A program made the translations under genes and the position numbers. From Apteryx mantelli (lineage: Eukaryota; Chordata; Aves; Apterygiformes; Apterygidae), in contig NC_089982.1 in NCBI RefSeq assembly GCF_036417845.1, positions 61,641,684 to 61,705,683 on the forward strand: 64,000 bases of DNA. The letters are read 5' to 3'. Positions 23,301 to 61,779 of this stretch are shown here, piece after piece; position 1 is the first letter of the stretch, and every line of letters begins with the position of its first letter. A model generated the notes under the pieces. The model was not told the DNA's origin. It saw only the letters and a program-made list of their open reading frames with translations, and did not search any database.

Positions 23301-25724
23301 GCTAGTTGACAGGGCACAGCATGGGGGTGTGCTCTCAGTGCTGGTGCAGAAGTGCTTTCAGCAGGGTTTCAGATTCAATACGCCTCACTTCCAACAATAG
23401 TGCATCAGTCATGCAGCTGCAGGGGCACTGAATTTAGGAGGCCGGCAGTTGTTGCTGGGGAATGGGAAGAGGAACGTGAGCAGAAGCAGTGGGCAGACTG
23501 TAGTGCTGGAGAAACTAACCAAAAGCTGGAGAGCAGGCAAATTTGCTTGGGAGCTGGCTCTTCTAGTTACCACTCAAGCAGAAAAAGTTATGGGAGTTGT
23601 TGCCTTACTGAAGACCACAGGAGACGACTCCTGGTTTGCTCTGTTAACTGGTTGGGATGCAATAGGTTAGTAATTTTGCAGTGGACAGCTCACTCTTTTG
23701 CATTAACATCTGTCAGGCAAAGTGATTAAATATCCATTAGTCATTCAGTATAATAGAAATAATGTTGTTGTCCTAGACCATATCACAGTCTTCCACATTA
23801 GAAATAAATGTTAAAGCAAAGCTGAAGCGTTTACTTAGCAGAAAGAGAGTATTATTCTTGGACAATGTTCTCTTCAGTTGACATATTCTCTTAATTAGCT
23901 TTCATATTCCAAGAGATTTCTTTCAGAAAAATGTCATCATTTTAACAAAAAGGTGACCAAATGCTGACAGTTGGAATTTGGCAATAGTATTCTGTATCAA
24001 ATATTAGTAAATTATTTCTAAAATAGCGGGAGTGCTTTTTTGGTCTATGCCTGGATGTAGAAAATTAGCTCCTTCTCGAGTGTTTTGTCCAGAAGAAATA
24101 TTAAACCACCTGCGTGGGAATAAGTAAATAGCTTTTTAAATCTTGGTGGGTCTTATGTGGCTTCCTTTGGGAATTCAATTTTGATCACTGACAGCAGCTT
24201 AATAGCCTTAAAGTCTGAAATCTCTCTCTCATGTATTGGGGGCTGCCCATGCCAAGGCCAGCTAGCTGTAACTGGAACAGTGGGGGGTTTAATGTGTGAT
24301 TCTTGTCCCCTAAGAGTTAGACTTGACACTGACAAACCAAAAGAAGCATTTGTATCATCTTCAGTATTTCTCTAATACACTGTTCTGCCCTTAAAAAAAG
24401 CGCACCTCAGCATACTTGCAGCCTTGGTTAGCGTTGTGTCATGTTCACTACCTGCCAGATAGCACATAGTGGTGTTGCTACCAGGCTCGTACTAGATCCT
24501 GCCACCCTTAAAATAAGTGTGAATTTTGTACATGCTTCAGTGAGAGAGTTGTGGTGTTTGGCTGTGAAAGGGCTTTGTCTCTATTACAGGCCTTAAGGTC
24601 ACATGCTGTGGCTCTTGCTTCATCGCTCTAGACGTTAGCACTGTTGACAGGGAGTTGCCAAAAGAATTTTTTTTTAACCTACTCAGAGCAGGTCCAGATG
24701 GCTTCAAACGGGTAAAAATGACAGCAACCTTAACTGCTCACAATGTTGAGGTGGTGACACAGTACTGAACTTGCACTGTGGGGACAAGAGATGTACTACA
24801 GCAATCTTGTGAGGCCATTAGAAAAATATCAGTGAAGTTGCTTAGCACTTACTTCCCAATTCTGAGCCTGTCCTTGCTCAAAAGCACCTTCCCTAGTTTG
24901 GGCACATCTCTGTGGTATCCTTCAGTGGCTGGATCAGTGTTTCTTTGGTTTTGCTCCTATTTTTAAGGAGTCGTTTTATTGTAAATTAGCATTTGTGAGA
25001 AGCACCAGATGGATGACATGGGAAAATTTATTCATAATTTATTTACATATGAAGTGATTTCTGAGACAGTAGCAAAGTGACCCATTAGTATGCCTCAAGC
25101 AGGATTTGGTTGGGTAAACAGTCCTCTCATGGAGCTCCTTCTGGTCGTGATGTCCCTGCTGAAACCAACAAGAACAGCACCAGGTGTTATGTATGGGTAA
25201 GCACTGACTTTTCCATGAGGAAAGGAACTGGCTTAATTTAACTTGAATTGGAAAGTTAATCTCAGATCTTCTTAATTATCCTGAAAAAAGTTGCAGTGCA
25301 AAAATAAACTTGCCGACTCATCAGGCTATGGCAAGAGGTCCAGGGAGAGACACTTCTGCTTTCAAGTACAAAATTAGCTTCTCCTCCCCCCCCCCCGACT
25401 TACAAGGAAAGAGAATTGCTTTATACTCTGAAAGCATTGCTATATCTAGGAATCGTCTTTGGGCTTTATATCAGCCATCAAAATCATTGCAGCACTTGTC
25501 ACTAGAAAAGCTAAATGGATGATCTGAACTGGAACAACTAGTTGGAGAAATCTGTAATTGGAGGCACACTTCTCTGTGGCAGCACTCCTGGCAGGACCCA
25601 CATTTACATCCTGCTGTTCTGCTTTTGTAGCCCAGTCAGCCAGTTGGTTTCCTTTGTACTGAAAACTTGACTTAATGCCCAGGAGTAGGCCTGGTGGAAA
25701 GGATCGTGAATAGTCCTCTAGAGA

Positions 25725-25810
25725 TCTGTGACCTTCCAGGGTACTACATCCTGGTCCACTGAAATCAGTGGGAGTACTAGTATTTGTTTCAGTAGAAGTA
25801 GCATTGAGCT
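25725..25810. repeat. Possible ancient amniote repeat relic
   Basis: CCACTGAAATCAGTGGGAGT is followed by TTTCAGTAGAAGTAGCATT, a partly palindromic pattern resembling old amniote repeats with 'gaaatcaatgggagt' cores. The family is not determined. Confidence 0.3.
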
Positions 25811-28800
25811 GTAAGTGTGGAAAAGAGGATGGGACAGAGCTTTTGTTGCATTGTTAATGAAAGGGATTAAAAATTACCATTATAAAAAAGACGAATATAA
25901 TGTTGCAGTGTTTCAGACTTAAGTTCTGCAAGATAATATTTACTTGAACCATTTAAATTACAATAATAGAGGAAAACAGATCACTGGAATGTTTTAATTA
26001 GTATCAATTTGTATATAAGATTCTTCTTTTTTTTACAGATCCTATTTTTAGCCTTGTTTGAACTGAGGTAGTTGCTTTGTAGAAGAATTCTTAAGATTTT
26101 CAAGCTTATTTCAGCCAGTTCTATAACCCCAACAATTTAGCAGCTCTTACATGAAAAGGTACAGACCATCTGCACTGGATAATTATGCCACGATTTGACC
26201 AGACTCTTAGCTTCTGGATTAATTTTGATTTATTATCACAATGCAGTTTTAAAGACTTTCCTACTGCCTTAGGAATATGCATCTATTAACTTAAATTTAT
26301 TTGTTTTAAAGCACTTGCTTATTTTTCTCTTTATTTTCTGCCTTACTTCTGTAGATCTTTTTGTGAATTCTCTTCCCTTTTCAACTAAAAACTCTTTTGT
26401 TTTCTTACACATTCCTTTAGTCTCATCCTGTGTATAAATATCCCTTCTTTACCTTTTTTTTAATGGCTCTCTTATAATTTCTGACTCGATCCTCCCTTTA
26501 CCTTACTCTGGTGACAGGAAATGTGCTACATTTCTGGTGGAAGTAACTGTAAAGCTAGAAATTTCAGAAGAAATACAACACTTTGTAGGGGAAATCAGCC
26601 AGTCCTGCCTGCACGTACCTCTGGTTTGATTATTTAAGAGAAAAACCTGAAATCCACATATATTATTTTTCCATTCTATGCTGTAACCCAATCTGAAGAT
26701 AAATTTGATGCAAAAATCAATGGATAAAATTCCATAGCCCATCTTACTCACAGAGTTCAGTGGCACAGCTGAAATAATAAGCAGTTAAATAATAGACTAG
26801 TGAGTTGGATGTAGGTAGTTCAACAGAATGACTAACAAAACAAATAGGATTCTGTGGGAAGGTGGATGTGCCTGAAGTAGAAATATTAGAGAAGATGGAA
26901 TTACACAACAAATATACAGAATAGGTTTAGATGGATTCACCGGGTTCAAATGTTTAGATTCTTTTTTTTTTAGTTGGTCACCAGTAAGTGGTATTACATC
27001 ATTGCCCTGATAAAGATTCCTTTATATGTTTAGTGTATACCTAATTGATGTTGAGTTGGACTTTGGGTAACTGAGAGTGGTTGAGTAAGTCTAGTCCATC
27101 AAAGAGGCAGGATTAGAAACAGGTTTTGAAGCAACCACTTGTACCAGAGGGTGAACTGTTGCATTTTGAAGTGGCCGGTAATGAGTCAACTGAGGTGCTG
27201 GTTGCCCCTGGAGTGCTAATGGTAGCCAGAAGGACAGAGTGGCCAGAAGAGGAAAGAGGTCCCAGAAAAAGTAGTGAGGGGGAGCTTTATGAGAGAGCGA
27301 TCACAACAGTCCCTTCTGGCTTTAACTGAAGCCCAGTTTCCACCCTGTAGTTTGATGGGCGCTATGGTCACACTCGTCGCTATGTCTGGTGGTTTCTCTG
27401 GGGCAGAACAGGTGTTACACTGCGTATGGTTAATGCACAGGATTTTTTAGATGCTAGAAGAGCATACTTGGAAGTCATTTGGAGATGGGTGAAATTATAC
27501 AGAAGAATCAAATTTGGGGAGTGCTGTAAAGCAAATAATCGCAGGAGGGGTAAGGTGCTGTAAGGATACAAAGTCTGCTTAAATGCAGGTGAGGAGGCAA
27601 GAAGAGAATAAACTTTTTATGGAAACATGGATCCTTTAGGTGATCGTGGAAAAGTATAGGATAAGAGGGTTTCTGCCTGTGACAGTAGGACCGAAATGAA
27701 CTTTTTGTCTTTGGGGCTGTAAATTGTTTGTGCTTCATGTGTGACTTTTGCTATTTTAGCCCTTCATCAGTTTTCAGAATGCCTGCAGAGCCATAACAAG
27801 TTATTTGCTTTCCTTCTAAAATTTTATACATCTTTTAATTTGTTCTGCTGTACTTCTCTAAAACTGAGTTTGGAAGCAAAATTAACCTTACTGTTTGTTA
27901 GAGCTGTTTGACAGTTGTGCTTTGAAATGTTGCAATTGCCTGAAAAACAAGAGTGTGGAGTCAAATAGGGGACATTTAGCTTCTCTTTTAAGTAATATGG
28001 AAAGATTCTGTTACTTGTCTGTTGTATTGTGAGGTATTTTGCCCCAAAGGACTTCGAATCTTCAATCTGCAAGGAAATGGCAACACAGCAAGAATAGTTC
28101 TTAGCAGAGGAAATCTTCAGTCATTGTATGTTTGATGTTTGTGTGACATTCTGCCTTTTAAAAGTGTCTGGATCCAAGAAAGATGAGAGTTAATAGGCTT
28201 AGAGTTTTAATGCTGAAGATACTACATTTGATTCATGATAAATCTGTGGTGACTCTGATTTGTGTATCATATACAGTAAGTGTTGAATATTAAAATTATA
28301 AATATTTTTAACCACTCCTTTTTACCCGGGAGAACAGTTCACCAATACATGTACTTTGACAATCTTGTTAATCAACACGGTATTAAAGTCACATTAGAGA
28401 GCTTCCAGCACATGAAAGATTGACAAAACTTTTTTGCCTTCATGCTGGAAAGGAATTCAGTTTTGCAGTGATTAGGGTGGAGAGAAGCAGAGTATAACTT
28501 CTGTCTCCCAGAGCTCACCAGCTGCATGCTATTTACTCAGGAGAGGTGTTGCCAAATTAGGAAAGAATGTATAGTCATTGCAGTAATTTAAAATAAAGAA
28601 GAGTCTCCAGGTACAGAAGAACAATTGCATTGTATCCGTAAAGATTGCTTTTTTGATAGTAGGATGTATAAAATACAATACATAGCTCTAGGGCTGGGAC
28701 TGTGAAGGTGATAAAAGGAAGAACAATTTCCAATAATTACTGTGATAACTGAGAATGTTATTTCTTTAAATCATAAGAGCCTAGAAATATTTTTCAATCT

Positions 28801-29439
28801 GGCTTCATTACCTACAATTTCAAATAGATACTGAAGTCAGAAGGTAATGGTGGGCTTTTATTTCTGTCTTAAATCATCAGAGACCATCCTCCACTTTGCT
28901 CCAGGACAACAGTAGTCTCGGTTCTGACTACAGTATTTTAATTTCAATAATATTGCTTATGATTGTCTCTATGAGCTTCTTTACTCGAGGAAAGTCATAC
29001 TGACCTTTTGATGGTACATCATATTTATCCACGTGTTTGCAAACTCTCTCCTTTGTTTTACTTTCTCTGTTTGGTTAGTCTAGAGGACATAATGTATACC
29101 TTCTCAGATGTTACCAGTGAGAGCTTTGGCGTATTTAGCAAACATACCTTCCGGATTCGTGTAAACTCGGTGAATTAAATACTGTATTAGCAATAATATG
29201 GCCAAAACAAATACAGTAATTTTAAGCAGAGTAAAAGTAAGTCTCTCAGTCAACGTATTTGATATGTATGCACGTGACAAGTACTTGATTTCATGGTCTT
29301 ACCAACTGATGTGGTCTTACCAGTTATTCTATAAATTCAAAGAAAACCAGGGTAATGATAAACAGGAAAACATACAGAAAATAATATAAAACTGTAAGCT
29401 TTTTTTTTTTTTCCTTCCATGTCGTGATGAAAAGAAGGG

Positions 29440-29670
29440 AGCACATCCTCCCTTTCCCCGTGACAGACTGTATGTGAAAGGGCTGCATTTGCGGAAGGTG
29501 GAGAGTTGGTGCGGCTCGCAGCGAGGAGGCCGGAGCTGGGCAGAAGGGGCAGCAGCTGGCAGGAGACGGGGCAATTGCGAGCACCGGGAGGCAGGCAGGA
29601 AGCACGCAGCAACGTTGCCACAGCATTTTCAAATGAACAGGCTGCCTAAAAGCACATAGTGCCGTCAAGG
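29440..29670. other. Small CpG-bearing GC-rich patch in SMIM14 intron 1
   Basis: A GC-rich stretch of about 200 bases with roughly ten or more CpG dinucleotides, in otherwise CpG-poor intronic sequence. It is preceded by a poly-T run at 29399-29412. No family or exon is recognised. It could be a weak alternative promoter, an enhancer or a remnant of an insertion. Confidence 0.45.
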
Positions 29671-30774
29671 AATCCCGCTTGGTTACATACTAAAAATGCT
29701 AGTCACTTATTACCAAATCTTACACAGCTTCATGAAACATTTATAACCTAAAGTTCTAATTACAGTGCTTAGTTGATATTTAGTACTTTATGCATTCAAA
29801 GTGTATTACAAATAAGACAGTGATTAAGCCAAAAATTTTTTGATAAGACATACAAATATGACAGTGTCATCTTATAAGTGAAAATTATCATATAGTTTGG
29901 GGTGGTTCTCTCTTCATTATAACTGGTCAGCCTCACATAAAATTTTCAGTTCCCAGCAAAAAGTAATTACATAATGGAGAATTACTTATATGTTTTTTAA
30001 AAGTATAAAAACAACCCAATTTTAGCTTCTCTTTGAGGGAAAAACACAGTGCTGTTCCCAAAATAGATGGTCCATCTTTGATCCTTTTTCAACAAAAGAG
30101 TTTGTTACAGGCTTGGAATAGAAAAAGATGAGTGATGATTCCTTTAAGCATTCATGTGAAGGTGAGAAAGCTTGTAAGGGAGCTTGTGTTGAAAGCTTGC
30201 GTGGCATTTAAGTTTGTGATGTGTTCTGCTTTATTTTAGCTCATTAATGTAATTCATCATGTACAATTCAGGTGCCTTGGGGTAAATTCCTTCCTAGCAC
30301 AACAGCACTTCTGTTTATGATGTTATATATGAGATTAATTTGCCCCATTTGTTGTCTAATCTTTTTCATTGTATGCTCTATGAAGAATGCTATCCTGGTT
30401 TCACTGATGATGATTCTTATCTGATGTTCTGATTTATCTTAGTCCTATAGAGGTTAACACCCCCCTCTATTAATTATTGTGTCATTATCGTGTGTTGCTG
30501 ACTCCTAAATCCTTTCAAGTGAAAATTAAATATTGCTTTGCGATTTTCCTGGTTCAAATACCTGGTTTTGGATGTCAGCATTATGTCCAGAGTAAATCAG
30601 TGCTTACCTGTCACTCATGCTAAAATAGTTCTGGAAAGGCTATTTTGGTTGAAGTGATGTGTCATCCAGAGACTGTGTGTAGTTAAAAAATTTCTTCTGT
30701 TCTTGCCATGCAGTTCCAATGATTCTGAGATAATTTCACAAATTTTAGTGTAGTAGCTTTATAATTAACTGTCA

Positions 30775-31255
30775 AAAGGTATCATTAGATCATCTGTTTT
30801 GATCCCCTGTATATTGGAGAGCATTACGTCTATACTTGGTTGCTTCCGTACTTTACCTAATAACCTGTATTTGGTTGAAGCACATCATCTGAATGCATGA
30901 AGAGTTGGGAAATCCACCTCTTCTTTGGCAGTTCATTCCACTCGTCAGTCACCCTGCTGGTAAAAATGTGTGCCTTGTTCCTCTTCGAATTTGTTTGATT
31001 ACAGCCTCCAACCATTGGTTCTTGTTAGGATCTTCCCCTCTTCATTAAAGAACTTTTCAATACCCAGGGGTTTTTCTATGTAAAGGTATTTGCTCACTAC
31101 ATAATCAAGTCATCTCTCAGTTGTCTTCTCAATAAATTGTTAGATTAACCTTTCTTAGGGTCTAGGCACAAAGTGTTTTCTCCATCCCTCCCATACATTT
31201 TTGCTCTTTTGCAGTTTTCAGTATCCTGTTTAAAATGTGGAAACCCTAGCAGATA
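30775..31255 (-). mobile_element. Ancient, degenerate CR1 LINE 3' fragment
   Basis: Read on the plus strand, this is the reverse complement of a CR1-type 3' coding region. In order: TCATCTGTTTTGATCCCCTG, GAAATCCACCTCTTC, GGCAGTTCATTCCACTCGTC, GTCACCCTGCTGGTAAAAAT, CAGCCTCCAACCATTGGTTC, TACATAATCAAGTCATCTCT and a region ending AAAATGTGGAAACCC. These match the order of an old amniote CR1 family ('gaatccaccacttccc...agtttgttccagtg...ggttcttgtt...gatcaagtcacctctc'). It is riddled with stops and indels and sits antisense in SMIM14 intron 1. Confidence 0.75.
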
Positions 31256-32704
31256 CAGTCACTGAAGTTCAGGCTCGGTAATGGAGATATAGATATCTCA
31301 GCTTCTTTCACCATCTGGCCCTTTGCACGATGGTAGAGACTAATAGAGAAGAATGGCAAGCACTGACGGGGAAAGGAAGGGAGGACTTCTGAAATGCCTT
31401 TTCTCTTTTCCATCTTTTCCTTCCCCCAAGAAGGAAGAATTATTATGGTGGTGCATTCTCTTGTATAAAGTTATCTTATAGCAGGATGAGTTATTACTCT
31501 TTCGCCTAGTGAGGTTAACACATCCAAATGTTTATGTGTTATCAAGGCCATATATTTTTATAGGCGAAGGTTGCAGAGCACATGTGCTGATTCAGCACAC
31601 TTGTTGAATCAGGATAGGCATATTCTCTGCCTGGCCTTACCAAATGGCTGGCACCTTCATAAACGACGCATTTTAGGAAGTGGAGAGGCTGTATCTGCTC
31701 CATACCCTTGCATTTATTAAGCCGGCCAGTTATCCCACCAAGGGCCGCAGCACGTGCAACACAAACACGATCAGAATTTAGCCTTACTGATATCAAATTA
31801 ACAATAATATTTTGAAAGTATTGTTCTGCAGAGCTGATCTCATGCATTGTAAGAGTCCTCATTAGGGAGGACAAATCCCTGATTTGGCCACTGGGATAGA
31901 AATTTCTGGCAATCTGCTACACATTTTGACCATCGATTAAGTCACTGAGAAAACTGCTGGTAGATAGTAAAGATACATGCGTCATATCGCTGACGTGCCT
32001 GGCGTGGAACTGGTTTTAGCAGGTGAATAACACAGAATGGATTCCCTGCTGTGTCCATTACAGTTTCTTTGAACTTTCTGTATGGCTAACTGAATGACCT
32101 ACTTCTTTGATATAAAATTAGTGTGCATAACTTCATTTTTAAAGTGTTTCCAAGTACCTCCATTTTTGCACTCCTGCTGCTTGCTTTCATTATACAGTAA
32201 GGATGATAGTTTCCTCCTGTAGCAAAGAATTTACAGGGTTTTTAATTATTTTCCTGTACATTGATCTGGAGGGAGAAGGTCAATGGTTTGTAAGGGATTT
32301 AGGAGCACAAGTTCCCCTGACTTTTCAAATTGGATTCATACACTTAAGAGTTCCACTATGCAGATGAGAGACCACAATTTAATCCTTGTAGTTCTTTTTT
32401 GTTAGGATGTCTTTCCTAGAGACATGTGTGAAAACCTGGGGGGGGACAGGGGACACAAATTCTTGCAAAAAATTATTTGGCTCTGTAAGGAAGCCTGTGT
32501 GAGACACTGTTTTCAGCAACATCAAAATGTAACTGCACATACCAGACTTCTTCCTTCATGCTGCCAAAGGAATAATAGGATTACCCTGCTTTGTTTTGCT
32601 TTTTCACCCTGGCATTAAATGAACCGAAATCTGATGTGTGAGTCTCTGGAAAATAATGTCAGTTGCAGAAGAGCTCATTTTCCTTTTATTCTTATTTTTC
32701 TTAG

Positions 32705-58288
<25,584 letters not shown>

Positions 58289-59011
58289 AGTTTTCAATAT
58301 TGGAAAAGCTCAGCAGCTAAAACCTTGCACGACCAAATGAACGAAGTGACCAGATTACTCCTAAACCCCATTCAATACTGTTTTCTTTTCTCATTTACAT
58401 AAAGCAGAATTATCATTCAGCAGTTATCTTCATGAACTGCTTTAGCTACTTAAATTTTAAGTTAATTTTTGCTTTGTATGTAATTACTATTTCTAGTAGG
58501 TGATAATTTGATTAAATGATAAGGCGTTACAGGGATTTTTTGGGTGTTATTGTAACTGTGGACGTTCCACTTAGCTTCTTTCTGTTACAGCGATCTTAAT
58601 TTCTTTGCAGTGGTTTCTGGTATTCGTTGAAGGAAAGTGAAAATCCCTGTGCATCTATAAAAATGGAAGATTACTGATCATTCTTCAGAATAATCCCTAT
58701 TTTTTCTCCGGTATATTTTTGAGAGTTATATTATGGTTGCAATCATTAGTTTAGTGATGTGGTGGAAAAAAAGAAATTATTTTGTATTTGCCCTCAGTTC
58801 AGAGCAGCTTTTAGTCAGGTCTTTGGACCACTAACATAGTTTTCAGGGTTGTTGGCAAAAGCATGGATTGTCCACTAGAATTAAAGTACGTGTGTATGCG
58901 TGCAAAGAAGTGAATGTGATAATTGCCATTGTCAAAGCCTTTGCATATATATTGGGAACTTTACACAAAAGATTATACCACCAAAAATGAAATTAACTTA
59001 ATCTTTTCATT

Positions 59012-59017
59012 AATAAA
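59012..59017 (+). terminator. SMIM14: Possible proximal SMIM14 poly(A) signal
   Basis: AATAAA within AT-rich 3'UTR about 0.7 kb after the stop. There is no strong GU-rich element nearby, so use is uncertain. Confidence 0.3.
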
Positions 59018-59377
59018 TGATATATCTTATTCAATATACTGTCAAAAACAATTTATTCCAAAACCTAATTTGTTTACTTACAGATTTTATGAAAAGAGAA
59101 ATCTAGTGACAAGAACTTGGTAGAATTTTCTGTCCTGGATATAACTTTTTAATAATGAGTATCTTAACAAATTTTTAGCCATGATGTAATGGACAGGATG
59201 AAATCATACCAACGGGTTACCAACTTCTGAAATACCACACATACATACTGGATGTTCATTTTTTTCACCTGTATGTTATCAGCAATTCTTAACATTTCAT
59301 CTTTATTTACTGGTTGTAATTGTAGAATAACAAAATTGCAGGTGACCATATAGGGCATGTCTTTTCCCTCTAATATT

Positions 59378-59432
59378 TGTGTGTGTGTGTGGTGTGTGTT
59401 TGTTTGTGTTTGTGCATATGTGTGGCTGTGCA
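59378..59432 (+). repeat. (TG)n/TG-rich tract in the SMIM14 3'UTR
   Basis: An interrupted TG repeat with TTTG units and alternating purine-pyrimidine character. In the mRNA it becomes a UG-rich stretch, the kind bound by CELF or TDP-43 family proteins; that binding is inference only. Confidence 0.85.
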
Positions 59433-60299
59433 CGTATCTGTGCACATCTTCCATTTTAACAAATGGGAATGACTTTTTTTATGTACATTAATTTAAGGAC
59501 ATTTTAAAGATGTACAGAAAAGTGACACTGTATATTTTTCTTGATTAATTTGAAAAAATCGATGAGAATAATATAAAGAGCATTTTTATGTTACCAACAT
59601 GGAGCTTCTTTCTTTAAAGGTCAGTAGAATAGGCATATGGGAATTCAAAGCCTTGCTCTACAAACCTTTATTTCATGAAGATTTTAGCTGTGGAGCTGAA
59701 GGGACTAACTGTTCACGTGCATAAAGGTTTGTATTAATGGGCTCTAACAAAATCTCACATTGGATCCCATGGTTGATAGACACAGGGTTTTCCTCCTCAG
59801 GGTAATGACAGGTTAGCTAAGCCTCCTTGTAAGGGTACAGCGTAGACCTGAAGAAAGGCTTCTGTAATTTGACACAATTGCCCACTGAATTTCTGTGGAA
59901 CAGTATGCTCCCAAGCAATACATAGGAGCACATGTTTAAAATAACGAAGAGTGGGCCAGGTGCTCTCAGTCACATCAGTGCAATGCCATGTAAAGCGATG
60001 GAGTTGCAGCCGAGAACTGAGAGCATTTGTCCTACTGTGTCTAATGGTGTACAGGCCACAAACACTGTGTAAAGATGTCCCTGGGACATGCAATCTGACT
60101 GTGCTTGTTTTTTGCCTTCCTTGTGCATTTGTGTTTGGGATAATATTTTGAACAGCTTAAGTAATACAGCATCATTTTGTTGAACCGACAAGAAAACATA
60201 ATCTACTACACTGGCCTTTTCTCCGAGAACTTTTGGCCAGAGTTCTTCACTATTGGATGCATAAAACAAGCTTCTAATTGATTAAATAACCAGCTAAAA

Positions 60300-60390
60300 C
60301 AGGCTTCATTTCAGGCAGAGGGAGCCATTCCTGGTCCTGTTGAAGTCAGTGAGATTTACAGCAGATGCTCCTCACTTCTAAGGATATCAT
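60300..60390. repeat. Possible ancient amniote repeat relic
   Basis: TTCCTGGTCCTGTTGAAGTC is followed by AGTGAGATTTACAG, resembling old 'gatcctgttgaagtcaatgggag' repeat cores. The relic is short and its family is undetermined. Confidence 0.3.
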
Positions 60391-60777
60391 TCTTGCTTTA
60401 CTTAAATGTCTGTGTAGGTATTTATAAAACTCACCATGTGCACCCAGCTCTAATGGTCTTGGCAAATGAACTTTTTGTTCAGAGAAATGTTGTGTTTTAC
60501 ATTTAAATGAAGTGTCTTTCCTTGAAATTCCTCTAAGTAATTGTCCCAGTGATTTTATACGTGTATGCTTTCCTCATGTAAATTGCTATTTTAAATTTTC
60601 TATGTGAAAGAACAACATTGGAAATATTTTATTGTAAAATGTTTTACTAAAGAGCCAGGCCACTATCCCACAGCAAAATGTATGCCTTTTAAATTCAGAG
60701 ATACTCTCTTCAGGGCATAACCTTCAGATCACCACTCTTTAATTAAAGTAAAAGTAACTAATTATAGGACTGTATTT

Positions 60778-60896
60778 TGCCACTCTTATTCATGTTAAAT
60801 AGTGCCTTACTCATCAAGTAGTTGCACTGAAGTTTGTGGGACTACTCTGAGATAATGTACTAGTAGCAGCTTTAGTAAGGGTGGCAGAAATCTGGC
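60778..60896. repeat. Ancient palindromic amniote repeat in the SMIM14 3'UTR
   Basis: The left arm TGCCACTCTTATTCATG...AGTGCCTTACTC...AAGTAGT (about 60778-60826) and right arm GGGACTACTCTGAGATAATG...TTTAGTAAGGGTGGCAG (about 60836-60888) are imperfect reverse complements around a short GAAGT-containing centre. It ends AAATCTGGCC. The pattern resembles widely dispersed old palindromic repeats of amniote genomes, but I cannot give a family name with confidence. Confidence 0.55.
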
Positions 60897-61019
60897 CTTT
60901 AGTGATGTAGTTTGCGATGAAATAATTGTAGCATGGTTGCAGATGTTCATGGTAAATTTTGACAAGAAGTGTGGAAGAGATTAGTGGGATGTGAAGCTTC
61001 AGGATATGATTAATTGTGT

Positions 61020-61025
61020 AATAAA
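61020..61025 (+). terminator. SMIM14: Possible intermediate SMIM14 poly(A) signal
   Basis: AATAAA in the 3'UTR followed within 40 bases by AAGTTGTAGC. It is weaker than the site at 61398. Confidence 0.35.
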
Positions 61026-61397
61026 GGTTTTAAGCTCAGTAAGAGACAAGTTGTAGCAACTTGGGAAGTACGGAGGACAGTTTACAGTTATACTTTAGCT
61101 TAGAACTTTGTTAAAACAATAGTATTTTTAGAGTCTGCTTAACACAATTATTATACTCTGAAATGAGAAATCATATGTATTCATGTAGTGTCTGCAGATC
61201 ACTTAGCCTTGTAATGTTCATTATTGAAAAAGGAAGAGTGATGATGTGATGTACCTAATGTAAATTGGTGGTTTAAAATGTCTGAATTATGCCAAACAAA
61301 AATCATCTGTGCCATTTGCAGTTTCCTAGTAATCTTTTACTGAGTACTTGGATTGGGATAAAGGGCTTGTACTATGCACTTTTTATTGACTTAACAA

Positions 61398-61403
61398 AAT
61401 AAA
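61398..61403 (+). terminator. SMIM14: Predicted distal SMIM14 poly(A) signal
   Basis: AATAAA with a T/G-rich downstream element starting about 20 bases later, the usual arrangement for cleavage near 61420. It is the last canonical signal before the next CpG island 360 bases downstream. Confidence 0.6.
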
Positions 61404-61779
61404 TAGCAAACATTAGTAACCTTTTGTCTTTGTCTGTTAGTTTTTATCTAAGATGCAGGATTGCACCAACCTACCAATTTCTAAGCTAATTTAAAATGAT
61501 CTAAAAGTAAGTATCAGTAAAATCAGTGTCATTTAAAAGTTTTAAAATGTAAGTTCTAACTTTTCTCATGCACACATGCCTTCTATGTGCATCTCAGCCA
61601 AGTCAGAATAATTATAAGCATTTTGAGATACTTCTGTGACCAACACACATCTCTGCCTGTAACAACAGAAGCCAAATATGCCCATTATGTTGCTTCATTT
61701 TTAGATCAAATCCTACCACCTCTGGGATTTGCAATCTGTTATTTTCTAGCCCCAGTTCTTAGCAGTGACACATTCAGAT

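Larger units (their letters stand above)
17570..32704 (+). other. SMIM14: SMIM14 intron 1
   Basis: About 15.1 kb run from the predicted donor GTGAGC to the acceptor ending TTTTTCTTAG. It holds possible ancient repeat relics (about 20205-20340 and 25725-25810), a small CpG-bearing GC-rich patch (about 29440-29670) and a decayed CR1 (about 30775-31255). No conserved coding exon was recognised. The remaining sequence is AT-rich and unremarkable. Confidence 0.6.
58289..61420 (+). other. SMIM14: SMIM14 3'UTR
   Basis: AT-rich sequence after the stop codon without further splice signals of note. Canonical AATAAA signals occur at 59012, 61020 and 61398. The last is followed by the T/G-rich stretch CTTTTGTCTTTGTCTG and is the best distal site, giving about 3.1 kb. 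Inside are a TG-rich tract, an imperfect palindromic ancient repeat (60778-60896) and many ATTTA-like words. The true end is a prediction. Confidence 0.7.
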
